Assembly (NCBI GenBank): GCA_009392075.1
Contig: VFHG01000322.1
Coordinates: forward strand, 1-12,048
DNA: 12,048 nt
Origin: SAR202 cluster bacterium
GTDB taxonomy: Bacteria > Chloroflexota > Dehalococcoidia > UBA3495
Direction: 5' to 3'
This document shows, in pieces, positions 6,285 to 12,048 of the stretch. Each line of letters starts with the position of its first letter. The first letter of the stretch is position 1. The translations under genes and the position numbers were made by a program. The notes under the pieces are model-generated. The model was not told the origin of the DNA and made no database searches. It worked only from the letters and a program-made list of their open reading frames with translations.

Positions 6285-7517
6285 ATGCTGGCCTTCACCG
6301 GCGGAAACCTGATCGACGGCGCCGGTGGAACCCCTCTGGCCGATACCTCGGTTTTGGTCAATGGCCAAGGCCGCATCGAGGCGGTCGGCCCCCGATGCGC
6401 CGTGACTTTGCCTCCGGACTGCCCGATTGTTAACGTAACCGGCCTGACTTTGCTCCCCGGCCTCATCGACTGCCACGACCACCTGACGTCATTCGGATAC
6501 GAGTTTATGGGGCGTTGGGGATTGGCCGAGCCGCGCAGCGCCCGCGTCTTGCGGGTGGCCAAGGTGATGGAAGAAACCCTGCTCAGCGGCTACACGGCCA
6601 TCCGGGACTGTGGTTGGCTGGATGTGGGCTACAAACAGGCGATGGAGCAGGGTCTCATCACCGGGCCTCGGTTACAGTTGGCCACCAGCCCATTATCGCC
6701 CACTCAGGGGACTCAAGACCGTTCCAGCCCATCTGGGCATCACCAACCCACTTCGCCAGACCCTAACCTACCCAGGGGCATCGCCGACGGCCCTGATGCA
6801 GTGCGGGCCATGGTGCGGGAAGTGGTGCGGGCGGGCGCCGACGTGATCAAGTTCTTCAATACGGGCTTCGGCCGGGCGACCCAGAGTGGCTCCATCCGTT
6901 CCTACGACCCGGATGAGGTCCGAGCCTTGGTTGACGAGGCCCATATCCACGGCAAGACGGTGGCCTGCCACGCCATTGGCGGCCCCGGACTCCGCACCGC
7001 CATCGAGGCCGGTGTGGACTCCATCGAGCACGGCTGCCTTTTGGGTCAGGAGCCTGATCTCTTAAAGATGATGGCGGACCAGGGCAGTTATCTAGTGCCC
7101 ACGTTCACGGTATTCACCTTCCACGCCACCCAGGGAAACTCCCACGCCCAGGCGGAGGCCCAGGAATTCCGGCAGCAACACATCGACACCGTTCAGCAAG
7201 CCATGTTGGCCGGGGTGAAAGTGGTTGCCGGCACGGACGCAGGCGGCTGGGAGCACGGCAATAATGCCAAGGAATTGGAGCTGATGGTTGCCGCCGGTAT
7301 GACGCCGATGCAGGCGTTGGTAGCGGCCACCGGCTGGGCTGCCGGTTGCTTAGGGCTGGACGACAGCATCGGGACGATAGAAACCGGAAAGTCGGCCGAC
7401 CTGATCGTGGTTGATGGAGACCCTTTGGCCGATATTTCCGTCTTGCAGGACAAAAAGCGGATCCGGCTGGTGATGAAAGACGGCCAGGTCTATCTGGACC
7501 GGCTATCCGGCGACTAA
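6285..7517 (+). CDS. Amidohydrolase B (imidazolonepropionase/prolidase-like metal-dependent hydrolase)
   Basis: This is the second member of the same amidohydrolase branch as the gene at 4057, 410 residues from ATG 6285, preceded closely by CAGGGA. A frame open from 6084 would overlap the MBL gene by 169 bases and adds no family-like sequence, so the later start is preferred. Metal ligands match those of the paralogue: H64 and H66 (DCHDH), K189 (VIKFFNTG), H229 (ACHAIGG), H249 (IEHG) and D318 (GTDAGG). The C-terminus carries GTIETGKSADLIVVDGDPL. One oddity is that the TGGH motif of the branch reads TQGT at about 140-143, so the conserved histidine is a threonine. It lies in an operon with the MBL hydrolase and shares 4 bases with the stop codon of the convergent gene. 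Confidence 0.88.
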   Translation: MLAFTGGNLIDGAGGTPLADTSVLVNGQGRIEAVGPRCAVTLPPDCPIVNVTGLTLLPGLIDCHDHLTSFGYEFMGRWGLAEPRSARVLRVAKVMEETLLSGYTAIRDCGWLDVGYKQAMEQGLITGPRLQLATSPLSPTQGTQDRSSPSGHHQPTSPDPNLPRGIADGPDAVRAMVREVVRAGADVIKFFNTGFGRATQSGSIRSYDPDEVRALVDEAHIHGKTVACHAIGGPGLRTAIEAGVDSIEHGCLLGQEPDLLKMMADQGSYLVPTFTVFTFHATQGNSHAQAEAQEFRQQHIDTVQQAMLAGVKVVAGTDAGGWEHGNNAKELELMVAAGMTPMQALVAATGWAAGCLGLDDSIGTIETGKSADLIVVDGDPLADISVLQDKKRIRLVMKDGQVYLDRLSGD

Positions 7518-8131
7518 GACCCCGACCAGTTGAATTCGCTATAGAGGCCGTGCTTGCCCTGGTATTCCCAGGTCATGGTCTCATCGTCGACTTTAAAGTT
7601 GGAAAGTCCTAGAACGTGTTCATTCCCATGGATCACGTTCCGAAGGTTGTTGATGGTAACCACGCCCTGCCGGTCCTCTCCGCCGCGGAGGGACTGCATC
7701 TCCAAGAACAACCGGTCCGGGGCGGTGATCGTCCGGGTGCGGCCGTCGATCGTGACTTCCAACGGCACCCTCACGACCGACTGATATTTCCCATCCCTAT
7801 AGAACTGGGACATAGTTTCCCAGGGCCCACCATCCTCGCCGGAAAATATCGCCTGAATCGCCTTATCTTGCTCTGGAGTGGTCCTGTCATCCACGTACAA
7901 GACCGTGGTCCAATCTCCGTCGGCCATATTACCCGTGCAATGCAGGAAGATAGCTGCATTTAAACCGGCCAAGTCCACATCGCCGTAGCGGCCCTGTTTT
8001 ATGGTTACGGCCCAGATGGTGTCGCAAAAACCGTTTGTAGGTGGCTGCCGGAATGACACGTGGCAGGGACACAGCAAGCTGCAATTGCAACCCTCGAATA
8101 AGTCCCCCTCAACGGTCCAATCTACAGCCAT
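7514..8131 (-). CDS. DUF1326 family protein
   Basis: The 205-residue product begins MAVDWTVEGDLFEGCNC and carries the DUF1326 hallmark of closely spaced cysteines: C15, C17, C21 and C23 (CNCSLLCPC). A further C36 and an HCTGNM segment follow. The cysteines suggest metal or redox chemistry, but the biochemical role of the family is not established. The start at 8131 is chosen because GGAG (8138-8141 on the plus strand) lies 6 bases ahead and homologues begin the same way; the frame extends to 8251 but runs into a terminator hairpin there. In many genomes this family neighbours a DUF2182 membrane protein, and none is present here. Its stop overlaps that of amidohydrolase B tail to tail, with no terminator between them. 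Confidence 0.85.
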   Translation of the reverse strand: MAVDWTVEGDLFEGCNCSLLCPCHVSFRQPPTNGFCDTIWAVTIKQGRYGDVDLAGLNAAIFLHCTGNMADGDWTTVLYVDDRTTPEQDKAIQAIFSGEDGGPWETMSQFYRDGKYQSVVRVPLEVTIDGRTRTITAPDRLFLEMQSLRGGEDRQGVVTINNLRNVIHGNEHVLGLSNFKVDDETMTWEYQGKHGLYSEFNWSGS

Positions 8132-8171
8132 AAACAGCTCCATACTCAGCGCGGTCAAATATTGCACAGCA

Positions 8172-8201
8172 AAGATACTTTCTAATCCTAAAAGATGTCT
8201 A
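8172..8201 (-). promoter_or_regulatory. Possible promoter of the DUF1326 gene
   Basis: On the minus strand TAGACA (8196-8201) lies 18 bases before TATCTT (8172-8177). Both boxes are partial matches (four of six for the -10). It sits between the terminator of the upstream minus-strand gene and the DUF1326 start, where a promoter is needed. Confidence 0.35.
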
Positions 8202-8233
8202 GAGGCGGGAATTTTGATTCGCCGCGTCCCTAC

Positions 8234-8273
8234 AAAAATAAGAGGGAGCAAGCCCGATGCTTGCTCCCTCTTT
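8234..8273 (-). terminator. Strong, two-way intrinsic terminator after the reductive-dehalogenase-like gene
   Basis: AAGAGGGAGCAAGC (8240-8253) and its complement (8259-8272) form a perfect 14-bp stem with a 5-base loop. Read on the minus strand it is followed by TATTTTTG, ending the gene whose stop is at 8302. On the plus strand it is followed by TTTTGG, so it can work in both directions. It separates that gene from the DUF1326 gene. Confidence 0.9.
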
Positions 8274-8301
8274 TTGGCGTGAAATATGCTGGCTGGTGGG
8301 C

Positions 8302-9582
8302 CTAGAACATCGTGCTGTCGCTGACCTCACCGTGGAGGATAAAGCGCAGCCGGTCTCGGAAGTCAAACAATGCTTTGTCGTCTTCTTCCTTGTTGAGACC
8401 GTCGTTCTTGCTCTCGATGTGCTCGATCAGCTCGTCAAGGGCAGCGTTCTCCCTGGTCCCATTGGGAATCTTGAAGAAATCGGCATCGAACGTCGGCAAT
8501 TCACCGGGACCGAAGTATCCGGTGACGTATTTGCCAGTGCTCTCTTCGTGGAGGGTGTAACCCTCCAAGTCGTGGGTGCCCTTGCCCAATACCTGGCCGG
8601 TCTCGATGTAGTACTCCATGACGGCCTTGGCCCCGTATTTGTTGATCGGGCAGACCTTCATGCAGATGGCGCAGCCTTCGTACCGCGACATCACGGGCCG
8701 GCAGCGCTTGTAAATGAGCTTGTTCTTTTCGACGCCGCGCCACCAGATCTTCTCGCGCATCAGAGCGCGTCCGGGACAACGGTTAACGCAGACCTGGCAA
8801 ACCTGGCAAAAAGCGTGGAAGCCATAGTCAATGGGCTCGTCGAAGTTCACCGGGGCGTCGGTGGTGATGATCTGGAGCCGGCAACGGGCGCCGGCATGGG
8901 GAGTGAGCAATTGGCCGTTGGCTCCCAATTGGCCTAGGCCGGCGGCGACGAACATGGGGATGGTCGCAGCGCTATGGTTGCTGGGGCCGTGAAGCTGTGC
9001 GTGGTAACCCAGAGACAGGATGTAATCGACCATCCGCAGGCCCATGGGCGCTTGAACCTCGTAGGTGCCGTAATGACCGTGTTCCGCAGCCATGCTGGGC
9101 GCCGTTTGTGTCTCTTCGAAGTCCTGCTCCAGCGCCAGACAGATCGCGTTGGGGTACTTGGCGTGGTCTTTCCGGTCTTGGTAGATGAACCGGACATCGT
9201 GGTCGGTGAAACCAACGTCTAGGAAGCCCATCTCCACGGCTTTGTCACGAATCAACTGGGTGACATCGGCGCCAGAGGGCTTTCCGGTCGGCTCCAAGTC
9301 GCCGGTCCGGTTCATGCTGGGGTAGAACTCTTCCATCACGGCTTGGTGCTCGTGGTGGTATTTCTGCATGGCCGGTGTGCCGACGCTGGGCGCCCATTCG
9401 GTATCGGCGCCGTGCTCGACCTGTTGGCGGACCAGAGGATATTCTCTACTGTAAAAATCGATGTCTTTGCTAACCATTGGGATGCCAGGAACCGTTACCA
9501 GCTCCTCAGGTACGGGTATCTCAACCGGATCCATTCCAGCTTTTCTACCGGGGCGAACCACTACATGGCCTACTTTCAACAT
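8302..9582 (-). CDS. Reductive-dehalogenase-like iron-sulfur/corrinoid protein without Tat signal
   Basis: The 426-residue product resembles RdhA/QueG-type corrinoid iron-sulfur enzymes. A QueG-like segment (IRDKAVEMGFLDVGFTD, about 111-127) leads to the RdhA-typical AGLGQLGANGQLLTPHAG (214-231). Two ferredoxin-type cluster sites follow: C259, C262, C265 and C269 (CxxCxxCxxxCP), then C304, C307 and C311 with C294 nine residues before C304. Respiratory RdhA proteins carry a twin-arginine signal and sit beside a small membrane anchor RdhB. Here there is neither, so a cytoplasmic, possibly non-respiratory enzyme is likely. Dehalogenation itself is inferred, not shown. ATG 9582 is supported by AAAGGAG on the minus strand (9590-9596), 7 bases ahead. 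It has its own promoter and terminator. Confidence 0.85.
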   Translation of the reverse strand: MLKVGHVVVRPGRKAGMDPVEIPVPEELVTVPGIPMVSKDIDFYSREYPLVRQQVEHGADTEWAPSVGTPAMQKYHHEHQAVMEEFYPSMNRTGDLEPTGKPSGADVTQLIRDKAVEMGFLDVGFTDHDVRFIYQDRKDHAKYPNAICLALEQDFEETQTAPSMAAEHGHYGTYEVQAPMGLRMVDYILSLGYHAQLHGPSNHSAATIPMFVAAGLGQLGANGQLLTPHAGARCRLQIITTDAPVNFDEPIDYGFHAFCQVCQVCVNRCPGRALMREKIWWRGVEKNKLIYKRCRPVMSRYEGCAICMKVCPINKYGAKAVMEYYIETGQVLGKGTHDLEGYTLHEESTGKYVTGYFGPGELPTFDADFFKIPNGTRENAALDELIEHIESKNDGLNKEEDDKALFDFRDRLRFILHGEVSDSTMF

Positions 9583-9622
9583 AGGTTAACTCCTTTCCAA
9601 CCTGAGCTAGGGCTTATCTGGG

Positions 9623-9651
9623 ATTTTGACCCACGGGGTGGCTGATGTCAA
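9623..9651 (-). promoter_or_regulatory. Promoter of the reductive-dehalogenase-like gene
   Basis: On the minus strand a perfect TTGACA (9646-9651) lies 17 bases before CAAAAT (9623-9628), which matches four of six -10 positions. The expected transcript start is about 35 bases before the ATG, with a good ribosome site between. This suggests expression independent of the isomerase gene upstream. Confidence 0.6.
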
Positions 9652-9707
9652 CACGCCTGGGTGCCGGTAACGTCCGCATCAGGCGCCAGATAGCGATCAG
9701 CCTAAGA

Positions 9708-10826
9708 TTAAACGGAGTCTGACGAGGACAATCTTTCTTTGAAGAGATCGATGCTGGGTGTCTCAGACGGGTTAATCCCGTTCAAAAGGCCCATGTAATA
9801 ACTGAGGTAATCGCCGAGAACAATCATAGAAAGCGATTGGGCTAGCGGTTTACCCGGCACTCCAGTCAACGTTCGGCGATCGATGCCAGACTGGTCTAAA
9901 GTCTCGCCCAAGACTGCATATCTGCGTTCAAGTTCTGGGCTGGCTTGGTGCGGTTTCAGTAGAAGGGCGGTGGTCCGTTTCCTTATCTCCGGTCCGCCGG
10001 GGAAGCTCTCCACCGTATTGTGGAGCAATTCCGGGAAAAATTCGGCGAATGCCCAGGACTTGCCGTTCTCGTTTATCTGCGTTTTCCACCTGAGGGCCAT
10101 TCCGGAGAGATTACCGCCGCCGTAGACGAGGGTAAGACGGCCCAGCAGGTCTCTAGCCAACGATTTTGCCAAGTTTGTTTCCTCGGGCACTGCGGTCCCG
10201 ACTTTTGCCACCATAGATTCGGCAGCTTCGACTGCTTCTGCCACCGCTTGGTCAGAGATATTTATAACGCCGATGCGGTCCAATAATGAAGCCAACAGCA
10301 GAAGGTTGTAACCAACCGCGCTGCGAGGCTCGCCTGGCGCGTCAACGGTCATTATAGGAATACTAGCATCGGTTGCCCGGCGTTCCAACTCGCCGCCGCC
10401 GGTGATGACGGCCATAGCAGAGCCTGCTGAACGGGCATGATTGAACATGGCAAGCGTCTCTTCCGTCTCACCGGAAAAGCTACAAATGATCACGAGTTGC
10501 CCCGGCTTGAGCGGTTGATTTGGCCGGGTTTCGGAGAGGAGGCCGGGGATATGGAAATCTCGCACGACTCTTATAGGGACGCCAGAGCCCCGGCCCGCAA
10601 GGTCGGCAGCCAGGTCTCCAGCAATAGCGGAGCCGCCCATCCCGGCAACGATCACTTCAGTGCAGTGCTGCCATTCGTCAGGGAATTGCGTCTTCCTGGC
10701 TTCGCTCCATGCCTGACTGCATTGAGCGGGCATGCCCTGGAGCCGCCAGCGCAGACCCGAGGGGTCAAACTTTTCGTAACTAGATTGATCGTCTAGGTCA
10801 ATCATCTCCTCACCATAGTCCGGCAT
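9708..10826 (-). CDS. Bifunctional phosphoglucose/phosphomannose isomerase (two SIS domains)
   Basis: The enzyme interconverts fructose 6-phosphate with glucose 6-phosphate or mannose 6-phosphate. It belongs to the SIS-fold PGI/PMI family described in archaea and some bacteria, not the classical PGI. The 372-residue product has the first SIS domain with AGMGGSAIAGDL (61-72) and the phosphate-binding SFSGETEET (116-124), then R168 in PRSAVGY. The second domain carries NENGK (E253) and ELLHN (H269), whose 16-residue spacing fits the family's catalytic Glu and His, and K363 near the C-terminus (IDLFKERL). ATG 10826 has no ribosome site. ATG 10805 has GAGGAG directly adjacent, too close for normal use, but it would begin MIDLDD as in some relatives. 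The start is therefore uncertain by 7 codons. Confidence 0.9.
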   Translation of the reverse strand: MPDYGEEMIDLDDQSSYEKFDPSGLRWRLQGMPAQCSQAWSEARKTQFPDEWQHCTEVIVAGMGGSAIAGDLAADLAGRGSGVPIRVVRDFHIPGLLSETRPNQPLKPGQLVIICSFSGETEETLAMFNHARSAGSAMAVITGGGELERRATDASIPIMTVDAPGEPRSAVGYNLLLLASLLDRIGVINISDQAVAEAVEAAESMVAKVGTAVPEETNLAKSLARDLLGRLTLVYGGGNLSGMALRWKTQINENGKSWAFAEFFPELLHNTVESFPGGPEIRKRTTALLLKPHQASPELERRYAVLGETLDQSGIDRRTLTGVPGKPLAQSLSMIVLGDYLSYYMGLLNGINPSETPSIDLFKERLSSSDSV

Positions 10827-11254
10827 CCAAAAGGCTTAGGCCTAGAACACAACGTGCCAGGTGATAATGTGCTGAAACTAATCTCATTCGCTTGATGCTT
10901 GAAATTTCGAATCCAATATCCACACGAGACTATTACGGAACTATACGCCAATTAACATAGCAGATTGCGGAAAGTCGACTACAGTTATCCCATAAAACAG
11001 TGTGGCGGACATCCCAGATTCGAATAAAAAGTGGAAATTATGCTCTCCGCAACCACCGTCAATGACGTCATTACCGTTTCAGCCTAGGTTAGGATTCTTA
11101 CGTTATTCATACAAACAATTGTGCCTAACTTCGAAATTCTAGCTATCGACTCGGATTAGGTTTTTCGCTTACCAGTGTGGATATGGGAGCGAATTCTAAC
11201 GTTTGCGACAATTGGTTGTAATAAACCAAGCAAACGAACGGGGCAATACGATAT
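10827..11254. other. AT-richer divergent intergenic region with palindromes
   Basis: These 428 bases separate the minus-strand isomerase from the plus-strand XRE regulator and must hold the promoters of both. No convincing gene is present; reading frames are short and unsupported. It contains several short palindromes: TAGGCCTA (10837-10844), GAAATTTC (10901-10908), the 12-bp AATGACGTCATT (11061-11072), ACAATTGT (11115-11122) and a 6-6-6 inverted repeat at 11212-11229. I could not identify a good -35/-10 pair for either gene. Confidence 0.55.
11212..11229 (+). promoter_or_regulatory. Inverted repeat upstream of the XRE regulator, possible operator
   Basis: TTGGTT (11212-11217) and AACCAA (11224-11229) are perfect inverted arms with a 6-base AT-rich spacer. 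They are centred about 35 bases before the start codon. XRE-family repressors commonly bind such sites ahead of their own gene, so autoregulation is a reasonable guess. Nothing else supports it. Confidence 0.4.
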
Positions 11255-11662
11255 ATGAGAATCAGCATTCCGGGTCTCGGTGGGCGCCTCCGCAGAGCGC
11301 GTAACGGAACAGGATTAAGCCAGGAAAAAGTCGCCGAGCGCATCGGCGTTTCTTGGATGACGGTCCATAGATGGGAACGCTCCCAACGTGCGGTACCAGA
11401 TCACCTTCTCGATAAGCTCTGCGATTTATACGACAAACCGATTCGCTGGTTTCTCACCCTTGAAGAAGGTGACTTGGAGCAGGGGAACGAACCGGTCGAT
11501 GGGCGAATCTCCGAAGCCTCTGCCGCATACGGGCGGAAAGGCGCCCCCGATGCCGCTGGCCGAGTCTATCGGAAGATTGCAGATGCCCCCTCCAAATATC
11601 TGCCTTTAATCGAAAAGGTTGTGGAAGACATCCTGGATGGGCTAAAGTCCAGCAGGGGTTAA
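11255..11662 (+). CDS. XRE-family helix-turn-helix regulator
   Basis: The 135-residue product has a Cro/CI-type HTH domain at about residues 8-66. LRRARNGTGLSQEKVAERIG holds helices 1 and 2, VSWMTVHRWERSQRAVP the recognition helix region, and DHLLDKLCDLYDKPIRWFL the closing helices. The remaining 70 residues are polar and not recognised, ending in a likely helix (LPLIEKVVEDILDGLK) that could aid dimerisation. The start at ATG 11255 is the first after an in-frame stop at 11222-11224; the ribosome site is weak (CGGGG). It stands alone between the isomerase and a tRNA gene, with no toxin partner, integrase or phage genes near it, so its targets are unknown. A perfect-stem terminator follows. Confidence 0.85.
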   Translation: MRISIPGLGGRLRRARNGTGLSQEKVAERIGVSWMTVHRWERSQRAVPDHLLDKLCDLYDKPIRWFLTLEEGDLEQGNEPVDGRISEASAAYGRKGAPDAAGRVYRKIADAPSKYLPLIEKVVEDILDGLKSSRG

Positions 11663-11687
11663 CCAACACCATACCTCCAACGATTGT

Positions 11688-11730
11688 AAACACAAAATGC
11701 CGGCGATTATCTCGCCGGCATTTTGTGTTT
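11688..11730. terminator. Two-way intrinsic terminator with a 19-bp perfect stem
   Basis: Bases 11688-11706 and 11712-11730 are perfect complements around the 5-base loop TTATC. The core is GCCGGCGA/TCGCCGGC and the outer part is A/T-rich, so each strand ends in ATTTTGTGTTT. It lies 25 bases after the regulator's stop. The symmetry would let it stop both the regulator transcript and one arriving from the minus-strand tRNA gene on the right. Confidence 0.88.
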
Positions 11731-12016
11731 AGAATTATTCCACTCAGCGGAGGCCGCACGCTATGTCCGAGCAAGATTGCATTAATCGACCGGCTTGTGT
11801 GTGTTTCTTTATGAGCTTCGCGAGGAAGGTTCTTCGTAGGCTGGAAAACTAGCCGAAACCTACGTCTGAACTCTTGGATTACCCACTGACAATTCCCGCT
11901 GAATTTCCCGTACCCCGCGGGTATAATAAAGTGGTCGAGTAGGGCTGTTATCCGTACCGTTATCTCGTTCTTTCGGCAGACCCCATATGTCCACCATAGC
12001 GGCTCTGGTTTAGTCG
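11731..12016. other. Intergenic region between the regulator terminator and the tRNA
   Basis: No gene is supported in these 286 bases. A 29-codon frame at 11763-11852 lacks a ribosome site. The region contains a foldable segment (11829-11871) with arms CGTAGG/CCTACG flanked by GTTC/GAAC, and a perfect TATAAT at 11922-11927 on the plus strand overlapped by the palindrome CCCGCGGG (11914-11921). It also contains GTTATC repeated 12 bases apart (11947-11952 and 11959-11964). No terminator specific to the tRNA transcript was seen nearer than the one at 11688-11730. Confidence 0.45.
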
Positions 12017-12048
12017 TGGTGGGCGGTACAGGACTCGAACCTGTGACC
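12017..12048 (-). tRNA. tRNA, 3' part only (isotype probably Val, not certain)
   Basis: Read on the minus strand, the window edge gives a T arm with stem ACAGG/CCTGT around the loop TTCGAGT, then the 3' acceptor strand ACCGCCC, discriminator A and an encoded CCA ending at 12017. The matching 5' acceptor strand would be GGGCGGT. The D arm, anticodon and 5' half lie beyond the window. The acceptor and the GGTC before the T stem resemble bacterial valine tRNAs, but without the anticodon the isotype is a guess. Confidence 0.9.

Noticed and set aside
6699..6770. Pair of compensating frameshifts in amidohydrolase B
   Set aside because: The neighbouring frame reads HSGD and FQP, which hinted at it, but the main frame continues with plausible family sequence (SGHHQP, PNLPRGIADGP) and no stop, so a simple substitution is the better explanation.
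8257..8937. Plus-strand frame of 226 codons opposite the reductive-dehalogenase-like gene
   Set aside because: It starts inside the terminator stem and lies antisense to the conserved cysteine motifs.
11143..11343. Minus-strand frame of 66 codons overlapping the start of the XRE gene
   Set aside because: It is antisense to the HTH domain and lacks a ribosome site; the overlap is best explained by chance.
11255..11662. Antitoxin or phage repressor role for the XRE protein
   Set aside because: No toxin-like gene, integrase, att-like repeat or other phage gene is visible beside it, although the nearby tRNA made an integration site worth considering; only a partial tRNA is seen and no duplicated 3' end was found in the window.
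11763..11852. 29-codon small gene between the regulator and the tRNA
   Set aside because: It has no ribosome site and no recognisable sequence, and it ends inside a segment better described as a hairpin.

Overview
The window reads as a bacterial chromosome segment, moderately GC-rich in its genes, with frequent TTG starts behind good Shine-Dalgarno sites and short AT-richer gaps. A cytoplasmic reductive-dehalogenase-like protein, two paralogous imidazolonepropionase/prolidase-type amidohydrolases, a glycine oxidase-type flavoprotein, a DUF1326 protein and a two-domain SIS sugar-phosphate isomerase together suggest a Chloroflexota relative (Dehalococcoidia / SAR202-like). That placement is an inference from gene content, not a measured phylogeny.

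Layout. (1) 1-222: the 3' end of an SCP2-type thiolase, followed by a 354-base gap with a probable dispersed repeat and the leader of the next operon. (2) 577-2576: a complete minC-minD-minE division-site operon with overlapping genes, closed by a clear intrinsic terminator. (3) 2821-7517: a catabolic-looking block on the plus strand: FAD oxidoreductase, amidohydrolase A, metallo-beta-lactamase-fold hydrolase, amidohydrolase B. It appears to have two promoters, one before the oxidoreductase and one before the hydrolase, each overlapped or followed by repeats that could be control sites. (4) 7514-8131, minus strand: a DUF1326 protein whose stop codon overlaps the stop of amidohydrolase B by 4 bases. 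(5) 8302-10826, minus strand: a phosphoglucose/phosphomannose isomerase followed by the reductive-dehalogenase-like gene, which has its own consensus-like promoter and a long terminator. (6) 10827-11254: a 428-base AT-richer gap with several palindromes. (7) 11255-11662: a small XRE-type regulator on the plus strand, ending in a 19-bp perfect-stem terminator that can also serve transcripts from the right. (8) 11731-12048: a 286-base gap with a foldable sequence and an unassigned perfect -10 box, then the 3' end of a minus-strand tRNA gene that runs off the window.

How the genes fit together. MinCDE is housekeeping (placement of the Z-ring). Block 3 is best read as a small degradation module: a flavoprotein that could oxidise an amine or amino-acid-like substrate, with three hydrolases, two of them related amidohydrolases with the same metal-ligand layout. 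The substrate cannot be read from the sequence. The DUF1326 and reductive-dehalogenase-like genes form a separate minus-strand group of unknown physiological role. No mobile element, CRISPR array, phage gene or defence system was recognised.
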